A stretch of DNA of 64,000 nucleotides from Zonotrichia leucophrys gambelii (lineage: Eukaryota; Chordata; Aves; Passeriformes; Passerellidae). The translations under genes and the position numbers were made by a program. The DNA is taken from assembly GCF_028769735.1 (NCBI RefSeq), contig NC_088170.1:49075585-49139584 (forward strand), in the 5' to 3' direction. Shown here in pieces: positions 22,641 through 36,094 of the stretch; the first letter of the stretch is position 1, and the number at the start of each line of letters is the position of its first letter. The notes under the pieces were generated by a model. That model saw only the letters and a program-made list of their open reading frames with translations. It had not been told where the DNA came from and searched no databases.

Positions 22641-25640
22641 CAGAAATTAGGTATATTGCTTAGGAAAGTGTTGCAACTATGTATGCTTTCTGGTGCTTGT
22701 CTTTGTCTCTTTTTTTCGTACAATCTACACTTTTCTCCCTGAATTTTGTGTATCACTAGGTGTGTTCACTCAAGGCTGGGATTAGTTTTCCCACAACTGC
22801 CAATGAGCTGCTAGTGTACTCTGTAACAGAGACATTTCAGCTGATAAAGCTGCAGGAATGGGTATGACAGATGAGAAGTTTAGAAAGCAGCCTGGTACAG
22901 TTCCATTACTTTTACCATGAAAGCAGACTAGTAAAAAGCTACAGAAGAAATTACCATGAAGAAAAATACTGAGCAGAAAATGAAGGGGGAAAGGGACAAC
23001 AAGCTCACATGATGAAATTTATTCAAAGTTATTCCACAGCATTTTACAAATTACTTACACAGTGATGACTGAGCTTTGGACTATATCAGGAATATTTGCA
23101 ACTATAATGGGGAGGAGTTATTTTATAGACTATAAAAAGACAGTAAGCCTCCCAGAAAATTATTCCTATAGGACAGATAGGACCTGCCTGCTTAACTTCA
23201 ACTGCATTGAAGGTCAACATAGGAAATAAACAATATGGAAGGAAGTGCATGTTTTTTCAGAAGAATGAGTTGCTCTAGTCATCTGTTTTATCACTACAAA
23301 AACCTAATATTTTCGCAAGGTGGACACACTTTATGTATGATAACTCAGACATTTAACCATTTTCTTTATCAGCATGAAAATCCCAACTTTATTCCCTTCT
23401 CCATCTCTGAAAGGTAAAACTGTTCATCAGTAATGGAGGAAAGAAAATTGCATTTAGAACAAGAGGAAAATTTAGTCAAAGGTGCAAAACTGCTTAAAAT
23501 CAATAGAGCACCATCCATAGACATTTCACATGTGATAATGAAACAATGAAATTACTGGCACTTAATGCAGTAGAGACTGTGGAAGAAAAGTGACTTGGAA
23601 ACATATTTTAAAAAATCATATTTTAAGGTATATCTATAAGGGAGCTTCAAATTATGAGTATGCCCACTTAAATAATTTTTTAAAACAAATATGAAACTAA
23701 ATTAATTAAAATTTAGTAGTATTAATTCTGAAAAGCCACACTAGAAAAATCTTCAAACTGTCATTGATACCACCACTCTAGCTGAAATTCCACTGACATT
23801 CTCTTCATTAATGCTCTTCAGATGACGTTAATATTTCTGCAGCTTCAGACCAAAATTTAGCCTGTCAGTTGAGGACATTTAAATAGCTCTACTTAGCTCT
23901 TTGTCATTTTCATTTGGTAATTGGCAAAACATTACATTTTTGAGATTTCAAGCACTTTTATGGCTTCTTAATTCTGAAAAGTAAAATTTGGTAGACAGAC
24001 TGAAAAACTTCAGTCACTCTACTTAATTGTATTAGTTTTCTAAACTGTGCAGCTGCACAAGAGGCTTTCAAAAGAGTTCTTGAACATGCAGTTGAAGCTG
24101 CTTAGCATAACATTTGTCCATTGCATCTTTGGAGTATCATTACTGTGCTTAAACGCTAATAGGCAGAATATGTATTTGCACAACTCCTAAGGTTTTTGGG
24201 GTTTTTTCCAGTCTAAAATGGTTACACAACACTGGAACATTTTCATAGGTTCTTCTGAGGTAAATGTAGGAGTTGTTGTTCCAGCTCTGCCCTTATTAAC
24301 TTGATGCATGGTAGAAACATTGTAGTATTCTGTGCAGTGACCCGATTAGATTAGTACAGCATAGGCAGAAGATTGAGGGGAAATTATTTTCGAAAGTGAT
24401 GATTTCTACTGGTTTTTAAGTGTACATTAGGGACTACTACATATTGTAGGAAAAAAAGAAGTATTTTTCATCATGTCAACTTGATTCAAGAGCAAACACA
24501 AAACAATTCAAGTGTTTTCCATGATATACAAATTTTTATTTTAAGCAGCTTTGTACAACTGTGCTGAGTGTTATGTTTGAGAGGGTACTATGAACATCAT
24601 GTGAACTGGTTGTTTTGTTGTGTAGCTTCTGGTATGACACAGGGTCATTCTAGAAGCTACTACAAGAGTTTACAACTGATTTTGTGGAGTTAACCTACTA
24701 AGGATTGAAAAGCTCTGTCAGATACCATGATTCTGAGCGTGTCCTGAACATGTCTAGCAATAAATTAAAATGAGGTTAAAATAAGGGAGAAGCATAAGGC
24801 CTCATCAGAGTTGAAACACTTTTTTTAAATAAACAAGGTATGTAAAGAAGTTTTAAACAGTAATTTTTTTCTCAGCAATTGAAAATTACCAACACAAAGG
24901 TTAATAACCCGAAGTTATCTTTGTGTCTGACAATAAGTGGTTCTGGATCTAAAAGGCATTTTTATTCTCAGGAGACCTTCTTTAGTATCCTGTATCCTAC
25001 CAGGGCTATGCAGTAAATCTTTGTTGCTTGATGCCTCGTTCTTCAATGACCTGGCATGCTGGGATGGCCCTCTAAGGTACCAGCTCTCCCTGTGCAGCAT
25101 GTGTTCTTTACTGCAGAGTGACACAGGTTCAGTGGGAGTGTTGAAAAAGCAACAGTTTTGATAGAGTGGATTTTCTCTAAAAGTGAGACAGCAGTTTGAA
25201 TACCTGCTTTTTCAGCAGGTAAGCTATGGGACCTATGTTTCTAATAATACAAAAGGTGATATTATATCTTCCTTACATTGGAATCTCTTCTATTTTTTTT
25301 TCAGGTTCTCAGATTTAAGAGGGTTAATGGACACTGGACTTCAAGACGATAGAGGCACCCAGACCTTTACTGATAAATTCCAATTCTATATATTTCCAAT
25401 GGGGAATCTCTAGACAGCTGTTCACCAGTGTGCTATATTCTGCAATATGATTCAGAGACACTCAACTCCACAAATAGACTAAACAGAGGAAGTTTTGGTA
25501 CATAACCTCCTCAGTATTTCATTCTGTGCCTACCTCAGAAGCCCTTTGGCCACGTTGGACAACTATTTACGAAGTTCTGTATACAATTACTTCCTCTTCG
25601 AAGGATTAGGAGTTAGGCTCAGCAGCATTTATAGATCACA
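22641..25640. other. AT-rich non-coding stretch
   Basis: No gene recognised. A pyrimidine tract ending in CAG at about 25290-25304 precedes the frame 25183-25413, but the frame has no recognised content. A hairpin lies at 25201-25221. The part near 23.8-24.3 kb has the even composition and TAATTA-type words often seen in conserved non-coding DNA, but this cannot be judged from one sequence. Confidence 0.45.
25201..25221. repeat. Perfect 8-bp inverted repeat
   Basis: TACCTGCT and AGCAGGTA separated by five bases (TTTTC). No known element was recognised around it. Confidence 0.6.
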
Positions 25641-25843
25641 TGTCATAGAAAGGCTTTGGTTGGAAGGCACCATAAAGATCATCCACTTCCAACCCTCCTG
25701 CCGGGAGCATGTACACCTTCCACCAGATAACATGTTGCAGAGTCTCACCCAATCTGGCCTTGAACACTTTCAGGGATGGGGAGCCACTTGTTCCAGTGCT
25801 TCACTACCTTCACAGTAAATAATTTCTTCCGAATGTCTTTTTG
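25641..25843 (-). mobile_element. CR1 LINE 3' end (antisense)
   Basis: The plus strand reads as the complement of a CR1 end: CATAGAAAGGCTTTGGTTGG, then AGATCATCCACTTCCAACCC, then CTTGAACACTTTCAGGGATG, then TTCACAGTAAATAATTTCTTCC. The last part corresponds to the ORF2 C-terminal KKFFTV region. The match fades after 25843. The copy is 5'-truncated. Confidence 0.85.
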
Positions 25844-25957
25844 TTCTCTCATATGCTTTCTACTCCATCTTCCCTCTCTTCTTACTGCACCCATCCCCTT
25901 CTGACTCTTAAATTCTGTAACTCAGTAATCAGTTACTGACTGGGCTCTTAATTTTGC

Positions 25958-26240
25958 AGTTGGTTCCAGCCACTTTACTGAATGCACCACAGGATACAGC
26001 TGAGCCCATCTGTCAGGCTGGTGGCACCTCTATGAAAAGATATTTAGGAATGGAGAGAGCACCAATTAAAAATATCACTACAACCAGAGCTGTGGGAGGT
26101 GATCTGCAGTGGAACTGGTAACAACCCAAGAGGGGCCATGGATAAACCCCAAAAGAACTACATTATCTGGAGGACCCATGCCAGTACAGTGGAAACTAGG
26201 CTGTGTGGGTTGTTGACTGCCACCCAGCAACAGACCACCA
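25958..26240 (+). mobile_element. LTR 5' fragment, same family as 59408-60293
   Basis: The start TTGGTTCCAGCC and the block GCTGAGCCCATCTGTCAGGC, followed by GGTGGCACCTCTATGAAAAG and ATATTTAGGA, parallel the sequence at 59410-59485 (TTGGTTCCAAAAC, TTTAGTCCATTAGCCATGGC, ACATATGAGGA). The ATATTTA word sits where this LTR family has its TATA-like box. The copy is truncated and diverged and lies just right of a CR1 fragment. Confidence 0.6.
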
Positions 26241-27732
26241 AGTTAATTTTTCATTTATGAATACTGGTTTGCTTACTTTTCTGGGGTCATTATCTTCTTT
26301 ATAAGAGTCAGTATGAAGCACTCTCATTCTTTAAAATAAAAACATGTCTGCAAAGAAGTCAAAACCAAATCCATTAAAGATACTCATGCTTTCCTCAACT
26401 TCATTTTCCTCTTCACAGCTAACTTATGAGTTCAATTTTAAACTGCTGAAACTCCCTATTCAGTTCTACCCCTGTCACTGGGCAAATAAATTCCACCCCA
26501 CAAAATTTTAAAGAGAAAAAAGATAAACTGGGAAATTAAAATAATTTGAGATCTGTTTTGGGGAAAAAAAATACATTTTTAAACAAAAAACGTGTACATG
26601 GACTACTCCATGAAGGCACCGTAATAATGTAGGACTAGTGGGATGATAATGACTGCAAAAGTATTAGAGTGATGGACGCATGTTTCACTGTAGAATTGTT
26701 TCAGAAATGCTCAAAGAAAAGGAATAGGTCCAAGTGTTTCTTGTATGTTTTTCTGCCCAATAAGAATTGCCAGCTATTAAAATGAAATAGTAATGAAAAG
26801 TAAGAGTAATGAAATTGAAAATATTTTTAAATGGGGGAACCAATGGCAACATAAAATATAACTTCTGACTTTAGTAATTTTCACTGCATACCTTTAAAAT
26901 TGAAGCATGTTTCTTACTTAACTAAAGCAAGAGTTTTAATATAATTTAAAATAGCAAGGGAGTGCTATGATATTCTGAAGGTTTTTCTATATTTTTCTCT
27001 GTTTTCAAAGTCAATCATTCTGCTCCTGATATCATATATATATATAAAACAATCTGAGTCAGAGAGATTCAATTTACAGAGTTACTCTCTCAGTGTTACT
27101 CTTTTCTCACAATCAGAACAGCCCTTCACTGTTCCTGTGAAGTTCAATATTTATTAGAGAACTGCAGGAATAAAAAAGCCAAATGTCCTGTAAAAATGTA
27201 TTTATGCAGATAAAAGAATATTAGACTAATATTTCTGAACTTAAATTCTGTCAGCCTGGTGCTTAATGAGAAAACTGTGCTCAAAGATTTTCTCTCATCC
27301 ACCACTCAGGCTTTGAAGAAAGTTTTCTGGGTTAGATCCAAAAAAAGACCTGAAGTTGAGCTCGGTGAGATTTAACAATGAGGTCTAAAGCATCAGCTGA
27401 AAAGCCCTGATTGGGAGCAGCTGTATAACCTCCACAGGTTTGTATGTTTTCTTAAAAGTCCTTCTTGCCACAAAAGCAAAAGAATCCTTCCAGAAGGGAG
27501 TAACAACACTTTCAACTGATTTTCTACACTGAATTATCTCTGCAGAAGATTGTCTTTTCATTGACTGTTCAGAAACCTACATAGATCAGGTCCAGCAAAT
27601 TTAGATTAGATATTGTGTCTAGATGTGGCTTTGTGCAAGCCCTGAACTCTTTGCATTACCAGTTCAGCTTCAGTTCAAACAAAAATTTATTTTATCCACC
27701 TTCCCTAAAATCTGATATTTATAGCTGGAATA
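26241..27732. other. AT-rich non-coding stretch
   Basis: No gene recognised. A short (AT)n run lies at 27034-27046. Confidence 0.5.
27034..27046. repeat. Short (AT)n run
   Basis: Pure alternating AT, about six units. Confidence 0.75.
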
Positions 27733-28640
27733 ACAGAATCATGGAATTGTTTAGGTTGGAAGCACCTCTTGAGATCATCTAGCCCAAACCTCTTCTCCAG
27801 AGGGCTCATTTGGAGCAAGCTGACCATGTCCAATCAGATTTTAAATATCTTCTTGAACAGAGCCTTCACAACCTCCAATTTATATCCAGTTAAAGTACTC
27901 CCTGGTGTCCTTTTTCACTGAGGGTAAGGAAGTCTTCTTTGCTCCAGACTTTCCTATGATCTCAGGTGCCTTTTGCTCCTGAATGCAGTTCTTACTGATA
28001 AAGATAGGGGCAGAAAAGCCTTTGAGTACCTCTGCATGTTCCATGTTATCTGTCACCAAATTCCATGCCCCATTGCATTCAGCAGAGGGGTACTGCTTTC
28101 CCTTTTGGTATTTATGGACTTGTAGAATCTTTTCTTGTTGGCTTTGCTAGATTCAGCTCCAGGAAAGCCAGCTCTTGGCTTCCCAGGCCCTATCCCTACA
28201 AGACTGGACAGCAACTGTCACCTCCTTCAGGGTCACCTGCTGCTGGTTCCAATATTACAAGTTCAGTTAAAAGCCCCTTGCTCATCCTTTCAGACCACAT
28301 GCTGCCTTTATTTCCTACTTGTCTGTATGAATCGTTCTTAAGTTTGGAGGAAGTGATCCTTGAATATCAACCAGCTCTCCTGAACCTCTCTGCTCCCTTC
28401 AGACTGTGCCATAGGATTCTCAATCAGGTCCCTGAAGAGAACAAAATCTTCTCCAAAAGCCAGCATTGCAGACCTGTCTTTTGCACTACTCCCTCCTTTA
28501 AGGATCCTGAGCATCAGCACTGCAATCAAGGCTGTCTCTGACTCGCACATGCTAACCAATTCTTCCTTGTTTGTAAGTATCAGTTCCAGGAGAGATCCCT
28601 TTCTTGTTGGCTCCTCAATTACATGTGCCAGGAAGAAGAA
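27733..28640 (-). mobile_element. CR1 LINE with internal deletion (antisense)
   Basis: The 3' end is at 27733 (complement of a CR1 tail, ACAGAATCATGGAATTGTTTAG). The first 250 bases are CR1 3' region. From about 28000 the match jumps to a more 5' part of ORF2 (sites corresponding to TTTATGGACTTGTAGAA, CTCCTTGCTCATCC and the EEPTRK region). Most of the reverse-transcriptase core is therefore missing. The copy is also 5'-truncated near 28640, where recognisable sequence ends. Confidence 0.8.
28344..28640 (-). pseudogene. CR1 ORF2 remnant, endonuclease-to-RT linker
   Basis: CR1 ORF2 encodes an apurinic-type endonuclease followed by reverse transcriptase. The minus-strand frame here contains EEPTRKGSLLELILTNKEEL, then LRILKGGSSAKDR, then LFRDLIENP and ESWLIFKDHF. 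These follow in order the conserved end of the CR1 endonuclease and the linker to RT (family pattern EEPTRKxALLDLLLTNxEGLV ... FRDLLG ... ESWLIFKDHLLQ). The SDH catalytic motif expected between these blocks is not present: the DNA runs from the CESETALIAV stretch into LRILKGG. The frame is open for about 119 codons with no gene-like start. It is a dead fragment inside the antisense CR1 copy. Confidence 0.75.
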
Positions 28641-31600
28641 TAGGCAATAACATTTTAACAAATTTTTACTGTTCTCTGCTTGTCTAGAAAATAGCAATAT
28701 TTGTTATCAAATCATCTATTACTTTGAGCACCCAGATTCAATTTTCTTTTTATTCTGAGGGTTTTCAAAGAATTTAGTCAATCTAACAAGTTATGTACCT
28801 AACTTCTAAATTATTTTAAAAACAATGATGTTGTCATGATGCAATTTCTTTCTTTTTAAAGAGCAAATTTTATAGCAGCTTTATATAGCTGCAAGCTGCT
28901 ATCCCACAGAAAGCAGTACTCTCAGGAGAGGGCTCATCAAGGAATATTTATAGACTTACACTCTAATTTATACCTATTTATGTCTTTAATTAGGCTATGA
29001 AATTGCCTATTGAACATCTTTCTTCCCATGTATCAACCCTGGACCTAACACAATGGCCAGTCTTAAACAGACAGTCAGCAATTTAAATGTCATTAACTAA
29101 GACTAATTTATTTCACAAAATAATGGCATTAAAAATTAGATCAATAGGATTTTTTTTTTCAAATAATAAGGTAAACAAGTCTTGGTACAATTGAGAAGAG
29201 ACTAGAGCTTACCATTTATCTGTATCTGAACTAGTCACCAAATAATTGCTTAACAGACAACAGAGAGGTACATCAATTTTTAAGGTGTGATTCATCTGAC
29301 CTAATTTGGAAATCTACATTAAGCGCTGGTGAGCTGCATTCTAGAAGCACTTGCTTCTCTCCCTTGGCTATAAAGAGAATATACACTTCTGTCTCAGGCA
29401 TAGACAGATGTGTATTGCAGATGCTTACATCAGATTGGATGAATCCCATGCTGGATGTACGAATGAGGTATGATCAGCAAGTCAGGCGACTCCTAAAATA
29501 ACTAGAGAATGTAAACTACATCCTTGTGCTGCTGTGATCTAATGAAGACTGGTAAGTGCTGATGAAACTCAGAGCTTCTACTGTGTAATGGAGGAATAAA
29601 CAGATAAAGGAAATATAAAAATAGGAGTTACTGCTTAGATCTCCATGGAGGATGGAGATAAACAATGGCACTTGTTTTCTCAGAGTATCTTATCTGTCTA
29701 GAACAGAAGAGGTACAAAGAAAACCACTTATATGTTCTGGTGAATTGGGTTTCCTAGAGGAGTGCAAATAAAAGTGTAAAATGACCACTTTTAATCAGAC
29801 ATAATAGTTAAATATATGTCATTATACCCTCACTTGATCCCACCCTTTACCAATTACAGGAGAAATCCAGGAACATGCAAAATAATTTACTTGATCTTAT
29901 TATCCCTGTCAAGTATTTCCATACCAAATACATATACTCCATGGGAATTTTCAAACTATGTAAATGACAAAGATGGAAAGAACAGAAGAAATTTCTCTTG
30001 GTTATTTTAGGAATACTGAACTTAAATACAGCCTTAAAATTGCCTCACTCTTAGTCATCTCTTTTTTATTATTGTCTTTTTTCAGGCCTTTTAATATCCA
30101 AGCACTTCATTAGTGAAGTATTTGTTATTCTTCTCTGTCATTCCTGCAGCACTTGGCAGGCTGTAAACCTGTATGACTTTATAGACAAGGCAGCTTTGTG
30201 ATGCTAGTAAGAGCTCACTCCGATTTTTCACTAACATTTTATTCTAAGCTTTTCTAGAGAGCATAATAATTGGGTAAGAAGAATATCAATAATTTCAATT
30301 AATTATTGTATCCCAATGGAAGGGAGAGTTTGCTGGGGTTTTTTTGGTTTGTGTGTTTGTTGGGTTTTGGTGTTCCTTTTTTTTTCCCCCTGAGTAGCAG
30401 TCAATTCAATTTTCAGTGACATATATTGCTGCTACAAAGGAACCTAATCTGGAACACTGAGTACCCCAACTGAAGTGTAAGAAATTCTTCTAGTGACCAG
30501 TGAGTACTTGAGAAGTAATCTCAAATGACAGTTCAGAATCCTTACTACTACAAACCATAGCAAGTCGTAGAAAATCTTCAGTTAAATAATCAATGTCTTC
30601 TTCAGTACACTATGTGCACCTCTGTTATTGAATTGTGTTTCACAGACTTGGAGAAAAAGTGGCCGCTGGCATAATTCCACCAAACTAGGTAATTTGCAAT
30701 AAGAAAAACATTTTTGGTGGGAGCAATAAAAATATCATGTGGAAAAACTCTCTCAGAGACAAAAATACAAATGTTTTTCAGAGGCCATGTTTTAAAACCA
30801 GCACCAGAATTTCTTTCCATTGCATGTTTATACCAAGATTTTTTTCACATTTTGTATTTAACAGCATACCAAGCTGTTGACCTATGACTTTAGCAAAAGA
30901 ATCATGGACACTGTATGAGTACATGAAAAAAATTGTCTGTACCTTCAGTCATCTAAACACTTAGAAAAATATGTTGCAATTTCTTTTAAGACTTGTATTA
31001 CTCCTTAATTACTTGTAATTTGTAGTTCTTTGGGGTATTTTTTCTTTTAAATAATTAAAGTCATTAATCATACTGTCTCATAGTTTTCTTTATGAGAAAT
31101 GCAATAGTTGATCATGTGTCCAGAATATTTTGAGATTTGGACTTAGAATAGAATCACTAGTCTGCTTCGTAATAAAATTTAAATTAACTTTAAATACTTG
31201 CTGCAATATTTATAAAGAATACTATAAAGTTTTCATTGCAAGTTGGTGGCTTGTTGGTTTTTTTTCCCCCCAAATACTCAAGTTAAGGAGATTCCTAAAC
31301 TTTTTTCAAGGAACAACACAGCTTAGAGCTTTAACCTTACCTTCTCATTTCTTCATATTTCACCCTTTAAGTAGAGTAGTTCCACACACATATGTTCTAC
31401 AGACATAAAATATACCATACCATAAAAAGATCTTGCCAACATATAGGGTTAAATGTGTGCACTCGTAGTGAAGTCCTATAGGAAGGCTGAGTGAAAAAAT
31501 AATAGCTTGTGAATGTCCTTTATTTATACTGGGCTTGGATGTAAGGATTCCTGGGACAGCCCGTCTGCACTTACATCCATGCCTTGTGGAATGAGGGGTA

Positions 31601-34600
31601 CTTTCCTCTGTGAAATTCACACTCATACTGACAAGATAATTTTACAGTTTGTGCATTTATAATGAGATGAATGTGAAAAATTGATGCTCTGGGGTTTGGG
31701 GATTTTTGAAATCTCTTTTTTATTGCTGTTGTCCAAGGAAGAACATAATGGCATGTGAATATTGCTTAGGAAAAAAAATAGAAGCTATATTTGTGAATAA
31801 AAAGTAATAAATTCTGTCATAAAATATCTGTGTAAAGGAGAAAAGTAGGATCCTTCTTGCAAGAGACTAGTAAACAGGAGCTCAACATTCTAGATCTTGA
31901 GCAATTCAGTAGCTGTGCGTACACCTAGCAGTGGGATAACACATCCCTTAAGGAAATAGCAAGGAGGTTCAGCAGGAGCATTTAGCTGAGGATAAAAGGC
32001 CCCATGGGCTCCTCTGCAGTCTCCTACTCCTTTCATGAGAATGCAAAGTCACACTGTAATTATGGCTAGTAATTTAAGTTCCCAACCATTTTCGCATTTT
32101 GTTAATTTTCTGCTACATTGTAAGCACTCTAACAAACAGATTGCATCTTCATAAATATTAAAAATAAACTGAAGTAATTTCATTTATTAATTCTTGATCC
32201 CAAAAGTCTAATCATAATTGTTTGTTGTGTTTTTTATCCTGAGGTTGCTTGCAATACCAGTGTTAATTTATCAAGAGTTCATCTCAGCTGAAAAAGAAAG
32301 GGAGAAGGGAAATAAAAGCCTTTTTGCAGAGAAAGCTTGCATGACAATGCAGAGAATAAAAACACTTTCCTTTGTAATTCAAAGAATGAACATTCGTTAC
32401 AGGCAATATTTTGGCTTAAAAAAACACCCAAATCAGAAAAGAAAAATAGATTTATTCAAGATGTAGACGATATCAAAGATGAAAACAATAAATCAAAAGT
32501 TGTAAATGTACCAACAAAATACATAACAGACAAAATCTGCAAATATGCTAATTGGAGATTTGTATTATAAATGCTGCAAAGCAAAAGAAAAACTCGAATC
32601 ACAGAAGAAAATGTACTGCAGAAGAAACCAATTCCCTGTTAGACAATGACAGTGCACCTAGCAGTAAAGGAACTAGAAAGAGAAGGGAAAAGTAACTTCT
32701 GATTTCTTGGTGAATACGCAAGCAAAAAAACACAGACACACCCACGAACTGAAGGTATGAATTGTTCTTATTGTAGGACATCACTGAGAAAGGACTTCAG
32801 CAGAAGGTCTGCCAGAGCTTGGGTTTGTGGGCAGATTGAGCCTGGCAGATGCATTTTTTGGGAGGGAGTGAATTTGCTCAGCCGGGAGTTGTTAGGGAGA
32901 TCAGGCATACAGATTGCTCTCAATAGACAAGGAAAGATGCCATCTAGTGATCTTGGAGGACTTAGTAAAGTTTGATTGACTCAGGAAGTTACTAAAGGTG
33001 CCAATTTGAAAGTCAGACTGGGAGAAAAATTCTTGTCTTTGTACCTGCAGCAGGCAAGAGATGGGCAAGGACTTTCCCAGGAGATATGAGTTTTCTCATT
33101 GAGAGTGATTGCTTTGCTCTTTCATCACAATTTTAGAGACTGCTGCAGTGGTCTCCTGAATTATGGAGCATGTCTAACCGTTCCTTAAAATCCTGCCCAT
33201 CTTGAGACATATTATCGTTCCCTGAGCACCTAAATTCTTCACTGGAGCCTAAAGTTACACAGCATTAAGCATGACATTTTGTATTTTAGCTTGTTTTCAC
33301 ACAAGTGGTTTTCACTGTATGCAGTTATATATATTTTCACCCTTGGCTAAATTTATCCTGATGTACAAGTATTTGTTTTTTGGTTTGTGTCTTCTGCCCT
33401 AGAGGAAACAGCAAAACATGAAATCCCAATGTGCATACAAGTCCAATGTCTGCCTTTTTTTTCAAGTCACACATAAAATGCAGTGTTATCTTATACTTGC
33501 ATTTTGATCCCCAAACTATAGCTCTCAGTTGTATTTTAGTCTTTAAGTACCTAGGGGAAGAAAGTCCTATACTGGCAAATAATGCACTGACTAAACTAAA
33601 TATTATGTCCTAATATATTTGTATTTATATTTATGAATATAGTGAATATAGTGAATGTAGTAACTATTGCCTTGTACAACCTTACAAGCAAATGGGAGCT
33701 CTGAATGCCCAGGCATATATTAAACAACAGTGTTCTTTGCACATACTGTGTTCCTGGAATTGTTCTTATTGAGATAAACGAAAACACTACTCTTCTTCTA
33801 ATGTTTTAAAGTAGATGTAATACTTCTGATAGCATATTAAAAAAAAAGAAGGAGATTCCAATAAATAAAATAATTAATTAAAACATGCTAAATCTGGAGG
33901 TTTTCTTAGCCTTTATAATGCATTTATTTTCCCATTACATAAGGCATAAATTTGGAAAGATGAGGAAATTAGTAAATAAGATTTTAAATTCTTAGATAAT
34001 CACAGACTAGATCTGACAATATAATTAGCCTGTGTCTGCAGAATTAACTCTCATCAATTTATGACACACACTGCTATATAGGAGTATACTGGTATAGGAA
34101 GATTATAGTAGTCTAGTATCTCAGAAAGTTTTCACTTAAAAAGTTTTAATTTTGTTTTAGTCTGTTTCTAAACTATTATAATAAAAAAGAAGGCAAAATG
34201 TATGTCCTGAATAGCCCACATCATCTACTTAGGAAGAAATGGGGAATGCAAAATCAAAGGTTTAGGGAATGCATTTACAGAAGGAAATTGATACTTTAAA
34301 ATGTTGAGTTTGTGAGAAGAATGTGTAAGAGAAATTACAAAATAATGTAGCTATTTTATAAAACACCAGCCCCCCAGTAGAGAACCAAAATAAACTCATA
34401 CATATATTTGAGAGAAGAAACTCTGCTGCTTGGATGAAGAGAGAGTTTGCTTTAAAGTATTGTTGAAAGTAAGTTGAATTTTGATTTGCTTTCTTTCATC
34501 TTGTTTTGATTTTCTCTTTATGCTTCAGAGTAACAGAGTAAGGAATAAAAGCATGTATTTTCAACCTCTACTGCAAGTGTTTTACTTTGGTTGTTTGGTT

Positions 34601-36081
34601 GGTTGGTTGTTCTTTTCTTTTCTTTCAGGACCTTTCTGCAACTGCTTTGAACTGTGTTTCACAGTGAGTGCTTTGCCAGTTTGGAGTTTAAAGTTGTAGT
34701 TTTATTAAAAAAACCCTAATCCTACAGATCATTATGGAAAATGTAAGCAAAAGGTGGTTTGAAAATTCTTACCATGGTCCAAAAATTAGTTTAAAATTTG
34801 GTTTTGAATACAGATGCAAATAACTGCAGGTCCTTGCATAAACTCTTTATATTCACCCATCTCTTAGAGCAACCATGCAATCTGAACTAACTGGCACTGC
34901 ACTGTCTCCTCTCACAAATCAATGGCAAATGGACTTCAGGTTAGGACTGCGGGGGGGAAAAACTTGAACACTATATCTCTGTACCTTGACTCCTATCCAT
35001 AGTAACATTTGTTGCTTGCTCATATACAGGGTCCTGTATCGAAAAGTCAAGCATAATATTGGAACTTAAAAATGGCCTTGAATCTTTCTGACATTTCTAG
35101 TGTTCAACTCAGCTCTCCCTGGAAAGTTGAACAAGAAAGGCTGCGACGTTGGAGCTGGAGCTGAAAGCACTGCCAGTAACCTGAGCTAGTCAGCCAAATG
35201 TACTGGAGTACGACTTGTCAGGAAAGTTCTCGTGCCTGCGACTTTATCCTTTTGTCTTCAGCTGCACATATGCACATCTTATCAAGGATTAGTCCCTCTT
35301 TTCCTGCTTTCAGGTATTTAAACCTTTTTCTCAACTCTACAGTTCCAAATGAGAAATCCCTTAGTCCCTTGATACTATTCCCCTTTTTAGCTCTTTCTTC
35401 TGCTTTCATTTCATCCCTTTGAGAGCTCAAAGAACTTTGAATGACTGATATATACTGGAGGCAATGACAGGACTTCCACAACTACAGTACTATTCTTTTT
35501 CTTATTCAAGTTTTTGAAATTAGAAAAGAAAAAACCCCACATTTTCATCACTAAAAGAGTCAGAATTTTAAAGCTAAAAAATATTCTCAAAAATGAAAAT
35601 ACCTCTTTCAAATTGTGTTAAATCTATTCCTGGATTTTAAAATGCCCTCATTTTTTTGACAACAGTATGCGGCAATTTTGGTTGAGACATCTTTAGATGG
35701 CTAGAGATTAATTAGGTGAACTTAACTTCACTCATCTAATTTTGTGTCTTTAGCTCGCTGCCTAAGTTAGGAGTCTGTTCACCTTAGGCTTCTCTCTATC
35801 ATTAATGCAAAAAGATATTAATTTCCAAAAAGTGATTCAGCTTGTGCAAGATATGAATAATTCTGTCAAGATGTCTGTAACTCTCCATAGGAGACAATTT
35901 CAGTACCAGGGTTCTAAATTAATTGTCTCTGTTAAGTACCTAAGAGAAGGTGGGATGAACTCAGGTCATTGGTTTAAGAACTTTGTCAGGAAAGAGAAAA
36001 GATTACATACTATTTTCTGCCCATCTAGGCTTTGAGATTCAATTCTCACACCTGTAACATAGATATAAGCAGAGTTATATG

Positions 36082-36094
36082 TATATATATATAT
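36082..36094. repeat. Short (TA)n run
   Basis: Alternating TA, about six units, with an imperfect extension to the left. Confidence 0.75.

Noticed and set aside
25290..25413. Terminal exon after the TTTTTTTTCAG tract
   Set aside because: Only 36 codons follow, with no recognised motif and no poly(A) signal close by. Such tracts are frequent in this AT-rich window.
28065..28541. 158-codon plus-strand frame as a gene
   Set aside because: It is the antisense of a CR1 ORF2 remnant. The meaningful frame is on the minus strand.
31990..32010. Promoter at ATAAAAGGCCCC
   Set aside because: An isolated TATA-like word with no initiator, CpG context or downstream frame.
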